Shown here piece after piece: positions 58,384-64,000 of a stretch of DNA of 64,000 nt. Position numbers and translations under genes: made by a program. The notes beneath the pieces are model-generated. The model was not told the origin of the DNA, did no database searches, and was given only the letters and a program-made list of their open reading frames with translations. Source of the stretch: Oscillospiraceae bacterium. Lineage in GTDB: Bacteria; Bacillota; Clostridia; Oscillospirales; Oscillospiraceae. The stretch is from NCBI GenBank assembly GCA_015068455.1, contig SVKO01000005.1, positions 62,001-126,000 of the forward strand, written 5' to 3'. The first letter of the stretch is position 1. Every line of letters starts with the position of its first letter.

Positions 58384-60225
58384 ATGCCCGGTCCCTGGGG
58401 ATTCGGAGGCCCGCGCGGCTTTCTGACCGACGAGGAAAAACAGAACATGCCGAAGGTGACAAAGCAGCTTCTTGCGCGGATCCTGTCCTATCTGAAGCCC
58501 TACTGGTTCCAGTTTACGCTGGTGTTCGTTACCATCCTTGTGTCGGCGGCGGTGGGCCTGCTGCCGTCGATCATCACCGGCCGCATCGTGGACGAGGCGC
58601 TGATCGGCAAGGATATGAAGCTGCTGATCCAGCTTCTGCTGATGGCCTTTGCCACACTGACGGTTTCCCAGGTGGTGGGCGTGCTGGAGAGCTACATCAA
58701 CGCCTGGATCTCCCAGCGCATCATCTTCGATATGAAGAACCAGATGTACGACCATCTGCAGCACATGCCCCACGCCTTCTTCACTTCGGAAAAACAGGGC
58801 GACATCATCACCCGCATGAACAGCGATATCAGCGGCGTGAGCAACGTCATTTCCGGCACGCTCTCGAGCGTGGTGAGCAACATCGCCACGGTGGTGACCA
58901 CCCTGGTGGCCCTGTTCACCATGAGCTGGCGGCTGGCGCTGGTGGGCATCGTGGTGATTCCCCTGCTGATCCTGCCGACGAAGTCCGTGGGCAAGACCCG
59001 CTGGAAGCTGCTCAGCGAAAGCCAGGAAAAGGCCGACGAGATGAATCAGCTCGTCAACGAAACTCTGAGCGTATCCGGTTCCATGCTGGTCAAGCTCTTT
59101 GCCCGGGAGCAGAAGGAATATGACCGATTCGTCGGCGTCAATGAGGAAGTCACCCGTCTGGCCATGAAGGAGCAGCGCAGCGGCAAATGGTTCCGGGTCA
59201 TCATGGGAATGTTCACCCAGGTCGGTCCCCTGCTCATCTACTTTGCCGGCGGCTGGTTCATCATCTCCCGGGGCGACCCGAATCTGACCGTCGGTACCAT
59301 CACCGCCACGGTGGCCCTCATCAACCGACTCTATAGGCCCGTGCAGTCCCTGCTGGATATCGAGGTGGACTTCACCCGGTCCCTGGCCCTGTTCACCCGC
59401 ATTTTTGACTATTTCGACATGGTCAACACCATCGTTTCCCCGCCCAACGGGAAAAAGCCCCCCGTGGCCCAGCGGGATATCAAGTTCGACCATGTGGCCT
59501 TCTCCTACGATCCTGCCATTCCCCTGCTGACAGATATCGACTTCACCGTGCCCGGCGGCCGGATGTACGCCATCGTCGGCCCCTCCGGCAGCGGCAAATC
59601 CACGGTAGTCAACCTGATCCCCCGTCTGTACGACGTGCTTTCCGGCAGCGTGAGCATTGCAGGCGTGGATGTGCGCCAGTTCGACCTGAGTTATCTTCGC
59701 TCGTGCATCGGCGTCGTGACCCAGGACAGCTACCTGTTCAACGGCACCATACGCGAGAACCTGCTCTATGCCAAGGACAACGCCACCCAGGAGGAGCTGG
59801 AGGCGGCCTGCAAGACCGCCAATATCCACGACTTCATCATGAATCAGCCCGACGGCTACGAGACCCAGGTGGGCAACCGCGGCCTGAAACTCTCCGGCGG
59901 CGAGAAGCAGCGGCTGTCCATTGCCCGGGTGATGCTCAAGGATCCGAAGATCCTGATCCTGGACGAAGCTACCTCCGCCCTGGACTCCATTTCAGAGAAT
60001 TCCATCCAGCAGGCCCTGGAGGTCATGATGCAGGGCCGCACCAGCATCGTCATCGCCCACCGGCTGTCCACCATCCTGAAAGCGGACAAGATCCTGGTGC
60101 TCAAGGGCGGACAGATCGTCGAACAGGGCACCCATGAAGAACTCCTTGGCCAGGGCGGCGTATACCGCGAGCTCTACGAGACACAGTTCCGCACGGTGCT
60201 CGATATGGAGCAGGAAAAAAAGTAA
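58384..60225 (+). CDS. ABC exporter, fused membrane and ATPase domains
   Basis: A 613-aa half-transporter of the MsbA/BmrA type, active as a dimer. Six membrane helices lie in residues about 35-310 and the ATPase domain in about 355-600: Walker A VGPSGSGKSTVVN, Q-loop VVTQDSYLFNGTIRENLLY, signature LSGGEKQRLSIARV, Walker B ILILDEATSALD and AHRLST. I start at ATG 58384 (MPGPWGFGGP), behind AGAAAGGAAG. Substrate unknown, probably lipid or drug. Single-gene unit. Confidence 0.92.
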   Translation: MPGPWGFGGPRGFLTDEEKQNMPKVTKQLLARILSYLKPYWFQFTLVFVTILVSAAVGLLPSIITGRIVDEALIGKDMKLLIQLLLMAFATLTVSQVVGVLESYINAWISQRIIFDMKNQMYDHLQHMPHAFFTSEKQGDIITRMNSDISGVSNVISGTLSSVVSNIATVVTTLVALFTMSWRLALVGIVVIPLLILPTKSVGKTRWKLLSESQEKADEMNQLVNETLSVSGSMLVKLFAREQKEYDRFVGVNEEVTRLAMKEQRSGKWFRVIMGMFTQVGPLLIYFAGGWFIISRGDPNLTVGTITATVALINRLYRPVQSLLDIEVDFTRSLALFTRIFDYFDMVNTIVSPPNGKKPPVAQRDIKFDHVAFSYDPAIPLLTDIDFTVPGGRMYAIVGPSGSGKSTVVNLIPRLYDVLSGSVSIAGVDVRQFDLSYLRSCIGVVTQDSYLFNGTIRENLLYAKDNATQEELEAACKTANIHDFIMNQPDGYETQVGNRGLKLSGGEKQRLSIARVMLKDPKILILDEATSALDSISENSIQQALEVMMQGRTSIVIAHRLSTILKADKILVLKGGQIVEQGTHEELLGQGGVYRELYETQFRTVLDMEQEKK

Positions 60226-60240
60226 ACCGTTCCGCGGATA

Positions 60241-60277
60241 AAAATCAGGCAGTTTCGAAATACTGCCTGATTTTTTT
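60241..60277 (+). terminator. Terminator of the ABC exporter gene
   Basis: AATCAGGCAGT and ACTGCCTGATT form a stem around TTCGAAAT, followed by seven T. Confidence 0.9.
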
Positions 60278-60345
60278 ATTCTTTTGGGCAACATTCTCCG
60301 TTTTCGCGCCTGTTTATGAAATCACTTTTTTAAGGAGGTTTGAAA

Positions 60346-61881
60346 ATGGATGAAAACAATCTGATGCAAAACATCACATCATTCACACTCTATGCCCAAA
60401 AAGCAAGGCTGACACTGACCGGTGACGGCGAGCTTCTGTCCGCCGGAATGGCGGGTGTGGCAGCGGTACAGTTTGAATTCTCATCGGATTGGGACGGCCT
60501 GCAGAAAACCGCCGTATTCACCAACGGGATCCGCACGGTCAAGGTCGATGAAACCCACTGGGCAGACGGCGTATGTGTGATTCCGGCGGAGGTGCTGGCC
60601 GTGCCCGGGAAAACCGTTATGGCCGGCGTTTACGGCTCCAACGGGCTGCATCTGACGTTGCCGACGGTCTGGTGTGTCCTGGGTCGGGTGGAGCCCTCCC
60701 CGGATCTGTCGGGCGAACCGGTGAATCCAGGCCCGGCGCTCAGCGCATTGGAGCGGCGGATTCAGGCGCTGGAACTGGCCGCCGTTACGGAAGAAACTGT
60801 CAGTGAATGGGGCTTTACCAAAAACGCCCTCACGCAGCATCAGAGTCTGGACGCTCTGGTGCCAAGGGCACAGCAGGCAGCCAAAACCAATTCCATGACT
60901 CAGGCAGTGGGCGTAGACGGCACGGGCAAGCTCTGGACGCTTCCCGCCGGACAGGTCCGGACCCTGGCGGCAGCGGAGTCATCCGGGATATATACCTACT
61001 GCGGCGCGGATTTCGATTTCACAACCGTGGATGAAATTATGCAGATGGCGTCGGAAGGGGCGCCGATCCGGCTTGCGCTCATCAATACAGGCGACGTCTA
61101 TGCCCTGAGCCACATGCACGGCGCACAATCCACCGCGCGGATGTTCTTCACCGGCATCACCTGGGGCACCGGCATGACAATGCCCGCCGTGGATGTATTT
61201 GAGCTTGACAATCAATTGGGGATTTCCCGGATTTCCAGCGTGGACCTGTCCCTGCTCGGCAACTACACCAAGCCCGCCGGCGGCATTCCCGCGACGGACC
61301 TGGCAGCCGCTCTTCAAAAGAATCTGCCGTTTTACGTGCATATCAATTGGGGAACCAGTTCATTTATCTGCACCGAGACATATGCCGATATTTACGAAGC
61401 CTTTATTGATGACAACCGACCGATCATTGCCATTATGGATGGAGAATATTCCGGTTTTTTAAGTCATGCAGATCAGAATGAAGCGGTCATTTGTGTCGCG
61501 GACGTGGCGTCCGGAAGCCGAGCTTTGTACGAATTCCATCTGTCGTCTTCTGATGTTCTCAACGTAAATGTCAGAAACATCGGCGACGCGGATGTTCCCG
61601 CCCGGGAAACTGTCAGCGGCTCCACCGTCTCGATTGCGGCTGAGGACAACCACGTCTACTCCTGCGGCGAGATCACCAGTCTGACGATCACAGATTCCGC
61701 GCAGAACATTTCCTTCAAGGTGGACTTCACGTCCGGCTCCACGGCCACGGTCATTAACACGCCCTCCGGCTACAAGGCCCCCGGCGGCGATCTGACCGCC
61801 GAAGCAAACAAGGAGTACGAACTGGATGTGCGCAACGGCAAGGCCGTGCTGACGGCGTTTGAGGCGGTGAGCGCATCATGA
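60346..61881 (+). CDS. Phage baseplate/tail-fibre-like protein
   Basis: A 511-aa protein of modular appearance. Residues 1-115 form a beta-rich N-terminal domain (SDWDGLQKTAVFTNG, PGKTVMAGVYGSNGLHLTLPT) as in upper-baseplate or tail-attached proteins. A short helix at about 125-150 (LSALERRIQALE) resembles trimerisation coils. The remaining residues are low-similarity beta domains. AAGGAGG lies 7 nt before the ATG. It overlaps the next gene by 4 nt. No head, capsid, lysis or integration genes are near. Confidence 0.65.
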   Translation: MDENNLMQNITSFTLYAQKARLTLTGDGELLSAGMAGVAAVQFEFSSDWDGLQKTAVFTNGIRTVKVDETHWADGVCVIPAEVLAVPGKTVMAGVYGSNGLHLTLPTVWCVLGRVEPSPDLSGEPVNPGPALSALERRIQALELAAVTEETVSEWGFTKNALTQHQSLDALVPRAQQAAKTNSMTQAVGVDGTGKLWTLPAGQVRTLAAAESSGIYTYCGADFDFTTVDEIMQMASEGAPIRLALINTGDVYALSHMHGAQSTARMFFTGITWGTGMTMPAVDVFELDNQLGISRISSVDLSLLGNYTKPAGGIPATDLAAALQKNLPFYVHINWGTSSFICTETYADIYEAFIDDNRPIIAIMDGEYSGFLSHADQNEAVICVADVASGSRALYEFHLSSSDVLNVNVRNIGDADVPARETVSGSTVSIAAEDNHVYSCGEITSLTITDSAQNISFKVDFTSGSTATVINTPSGYKAPGGDLTAEANKEYELDVRNGKAVLTAFEAVSAS

Positions 61882-62618
61882 ATCGCAGACGCGCCTTAAT
61901 GAGCGCGGCATCCTCCGGCCCGGCCCCTGTGCATGGCACATGGGAAGACCTATTCGCAAGAATCGCCGACGGCACATACGCAACGGCATATTCCGTTGGG
62001 GAGATTCTGCCGCTTGACCTTGGTACGGAGGGCAATGTAGGAGCGCAGATTGCGGCATTTAACACGGATGATAAAGCGGATGATAGCGGAAAGGCAAAGG
62101 TCACATTCATCACAAAGCACGCTCTTAACACTGCAAAGCGCTGGAATCCACAGTTGTCCCCCTCGTCTGCCCCGTATACTGAGGGAACTGGAACTATTGG
62201 GGGTTGGGCGCAGAGTGAGATTCGTGCCTATATAAGAAACACCGTGAAACCGCTGATTCCATCAGATATCCGCAATCGAATTGTTGAGGTCACTAAAAAA
62301 TATTATACGTACAATACGTCCGGCACTGCCTCAACCCAAACTATTGTTGACGATGTTTGGCTTCCGAGCGCGGGAGAGGTGTTCGGTAACTATGAATCCG
62401 GCATACGTTATTCCGATTTGTTTGGAACGACAGCGGCGGGTTCAGCAGATGCAAAACGAGTCAAGACAAAAAGCAACAGCAGTACGGCAGTAGGCTGGTG
62501 GCTGAGAACAGGCAGTTCAACGTCTAAAAGCAGATTAGCAGTTACAAACGGTTCATCGACTGGTTATAACTCACATTACACAGGTTATTTCCACGCCGTA
62601 GGCTTCTGCATTGATTAA
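61878..62618 (+). CDS. DUF6273-type C-lectin-like protein, phage-tail associated
   Basis: A 246-aa protein with IADGTYATAYSVGEILPLDLG near the N-terminus, a central VDDVWLPSAGEVFG, and a C-terminal VGWWLRTGSST ... HYTGYFHAVGFCID. This is the layout of DUF6273 proteins with a C-type-lectin fold, common on tail tips and among targets of diversity-generating retroelements. The last 60 nt of coding sequence are rich in TAT, TAC, CAT and CAC codons. Family assignment is by motif memory only. Confidence 0.65.
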   Translation: MNRRRALMSAASSGPAPVHGTWEDLFARIADGTYATAYSVGEILPLDLGTEGNVGAQIAAFNTDDKADDSGKAKVTFITKHALNTAKRWNPQLSPSSAPYTEGTGTIGGWAQSEIRAYIRNTVKPLIPSDIRNRIVEVTKKYYTYNTSGTASTQTIVDDVWLPSAGEVFGNYESGIRYSDLFGTTAAGSADAKRVKTKSNSSTAVGWWLRTGSSTSKSRLAVTNGSSTGYNSHYTGYFHAVGFCID

Positions 62619-62630
62619 GGGGGTGCATCC

Positions 62631-62915
62631 ATGTACGCAAAAATCATTGACGGCGTTTTCACGATTGCGCCAAAGAAAATCAACCGCATCATCGACGGAC
62701 AGGAATACACCACCTTCAATCCCACGGGCGAGATGCTTGCGGAGCAGGGCTGGAAACCGGTCACGGAGACCGCCCACGAAGAAGCGCCCGCCGGTTACGA
62801 ATACAGACCGGTCTACACGGATGACGGAGATACGATCCTCCAGTCATGGGAACTGACGGAGCGGGAGCTTTCCGCAGACGAAGCCCTGTCCATCATCACG
62901 GGGGGTGCATACTGA
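62631..62915 (+). CDS. Small tail-associated protein of unknown function
   Basis: 94 aa, starting MYAKIIDGVFTIAPKKI and containing EYTTFNPTGEMLAEQGWKPV; acidic C-terminus. The opening KIIDGVFTIAPKK and the GWKPV phrase are typical of short proteins encoded after tail-fibre genes in clostridial phages. GGGGG lies before the ATG, and the stop overlaps the next start by one base. Confidence 0.65.
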   Translation: MYAKIIDGVFTIAPKKINRIIDGQEYTTFNPTGEMLAEQGWKPVTETAHEEAPAGYEYRPVYTDDGDTILQSWELTERELSADEALSIITGGAY

Positions 62916-63331
62916 TGTTTTTGAGCATAGCAAACCTTATCAGAGAGCGGCTGGAACGAGCTGCGCAGCACATCCCGGAGATCGAAGCCTACGACGTGGT
63001 GTGGCTGTATCCCCGCTGGACGGAGGACGGGCAATACACCACGGGCAAAGTGTGGGAGTATGACGAGAAGCTGTACCGCTGCCGTCAGGATCATACCGGG
63101 CAGGCCGGTTACGAACCGCCCAACACGCCCGCGCTGTGGGAGCTGATCCCGCCTCCGGGCGAGGAAGGAACGCACGACAATCCGTACCAGTACGCACCGG
63201 GCATGGCGCTCATTGAGGGCAAATACTACACCGAGAACGACGTGCTGTACCTCTGCACCAGAGATACGGGAGTCCCTGTGTATCAGGCGCTGGCTGATCT
63301 CGTCGGGCTGTATGTGGATCTGATACGCTGA
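62915..63331 (+). CDS. Protein with carbohydrate-binding-like (CBM5/12-type) repeats, tail associated
   Basis: 138 aa. After a helical N-terminus (LSIANLIRERLERAAQHIPE), residues about 42-75 resemble a chitin-binding type 3 fold: TGKVWEYDEKLYRCRQDHTG and TPALWEL. A second, degenerate copy follows (EGKYYTENDVLYLCTRDTG). Such modules occur on phage tail tips and in chitinases. I start at ATG 62915, overlapping the previous stop; upstream in-frame ATG lacks support. Last gene of the cassette. Confidence 0.7.
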   Translation: MFLSIANLIRERLERAAQHIPEIEAYDVVWLYPRWTEDGQYTTGKVWEYDEKLYRCRQDHTGQAGYEPPNTPALWELIPPPGEEGTHDNPYQYAPGMALIEGKYYTENDVLYLCTRDTGVPVYQALADLVGLYVDLIR

Positions 63332-63342
63332 AAACGAAAAAA

Positions 63343-63378
63343 AGGGCGCCACTGCTTTTGCAGTGGCGCCTTTATTAT
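63343..63378. terminator. Bidirectional terminator between tail cassette and tyrS
   Basis: AGGCGCCACTGC-like left arm (GGGCGCCACTGC, 63344-63355) and GCAGTGGCGCC (63360-63370) around TTTT; T-rich right side and A-rich left side. Confidence 0.88.
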
Positions 63379-63382
63379 TTAA

Positions 63383-64000
63383 TCAATCATGAAGGATGGC
63401 CTTGTGGAACACCTTCTTGCCCTTGCGGATCTTAACGCCCTCTTTCAGAGCTTCCCCGCTGACGGTCTCGTCGATGGCGGCGACCTTCTTTTCATCGATC
63501 ATGACGCCGCCCTGCTGAATCAGACGCCGGGCCTCGCCCTTACTGGGAGCCAGCTTGCAGGCCACCAGCAGCTCGATGACGCCGATGGCGCCGTCGGTCA
63601 GGTTGGCGTCCGTCAGGGTGGTGGTGGGCATGTTCTCGTCGGAGCTGCCCGCGCTGAACAGAGCCTTGGCCGCCTTCTGGGCCTTGGTCGCTTCCTCTTC
63701 GCCGTGGATCAGCTTGGTAAGCTCATAGGCCAGGATCTCCTTGGCAGTATTGAGCTGGCTGCCCTCCCAGGACTCCATCTTCTCGATCTCCTCCAGGGGG
63801 ATGAAGGTCAGCATGCGGATGCACTTGAGCACGTCGGCGTCGTCCACATTGCGCCAGTACTGGTAGAAGTCGAAGGGGCTGGTCTTGTTTGCGTCCAGCC
63901 AGACGGCGCCCTTGGCGGTCTTGCCCATCTTCTTGCCCTCGGAATTGAGCAGCAGATTGATGGTCATGGCATGGGCGTCCTTGCCCAGCTTGCGGCGGAT
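63383..64000 (-). CDS. tyrS: Tyrosyl-tRNA synthetase (partial, 5' end outside window)
   Basis: The C-terminal 205 residues are present and the frame stays open to the window edge (RRKLGKDAHAMTINLLLNSE). KMGKTAKGAVWLD is the KMSKS signature in its TyrRS form. The anticodon-binding domain follows, and the final 65 residues form an S4 RNA-binding domain (CKLAPSKGEARRLIQQGGV, then KIRKGKKVFHKAIL). N-terminal HIGH region and any leader lie beyond the window. Confidence 0.95.
   Translation of the reverse strand: MRRKLGKDAHAMTINLLLNSEGKKMGKTAKGAVWLDANKTSPFDFYQYWRNVDDADVLKCIRMLTFIPLEEIEKMESWEGSQLNTAKEILAYELTKLIHGEEEATKAQKAAKALFSAGSSDENMPTTTLTDANLTDGAIGVIELLVACKLAPSKGEARRLIQQGGVMIDEKKVAAIDETVSGEALKEGVKIRKGKKVFHKAILHD

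Overview
The window comes from a GC-rich, endospore-forming anaerobe of the Clostridia, most likely Oscillospiraceae-like. The evidence is spore genes (cotJ, cwlD), an [FeFe]-hydrogenase maturase (hydE), ferredoxin-dependent 2-oxoacid oxidoreductase genes, four T-box leaders, AGGAGG-type ribosome sites, sigma-A promoters with 16-17 bp spacers, and the gene order typical of low-redundancy Firmicutes chromosomes. Almost everything is chromosomal housekeeping; accessory content is confined to about 56.1-63.3 kb.

Layout. 0-0.5 kb: 5' part of purE behind a ZTP riboswitch. 0.64-7.4 kb: pyrimidine operon pyrC-K-D-F-E-B-I with a Nudix gene and an SDR gene, nearly all starts overlapping the previous stop. 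7.4-13.2 kb: hydE, a convergent spore-coat pair (a cotJA-cotJB fusion and cotJC), cwlD, radA, and a Xer-type recombinase. 13.2-21.8 kb (minus): complete histidine operon led by a TrpR/YerC-like regulator. 21.9-29.6 kb: pfkA, xerD, a TIGR04086 membrane protein, yajC, tgt, queA, DUF1934, ddl and an unrecognised small gene. 29.6-39.8 kb (minus): rpsU, leuS with a leucine T-box, rsfS, a nadD-yqeK fusion, yhbY, rdgB, ftsY, smc. 39.9-42.0 kb: folT-folC behind a THF riboswitch.

42.0-56.0 kb is the most interesting part. Three successive transcription units, each with its own promoter and T-box leader, have specifiers I read as Leu (CTG), Ile (ATC) and Val (GTC). The Leu unit encodes a LeuA homologue that has lost its metal-binding and catalytic residues but kept the leucine-binding regulatory domain, plus a TIM-barrel/acyl-CoA-synthetase fusion. 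The Ile and Val units each begin with a paralogous HTH-cupin-acyl-CoA-synthetase fusion. The Val unit continues with a P-loop ATPase, a four-subunit 2-oxoacid:ferredoxin oxidoreductase and a branched-chain aminotransferase. My inference is an amino-acid-starvation-induced route that activates branched-chain fatty acids to CoA esters, carboxylates them reductively to 2-oxoacids, and transaminates these to Leu, Ile and Val.

56.0-64.0 kb: an AT-rich membrane protein, UPF0145, a small membrane protein, a barstar/barnase-like lipoprotein pair, an ABC exporter, an isolated cassette of phage-tail-like genes including a DUF6273-type protein, and the 3' part of tyrS. I saw no tRNA, rRNA, CRISPR array or insertion sequence.
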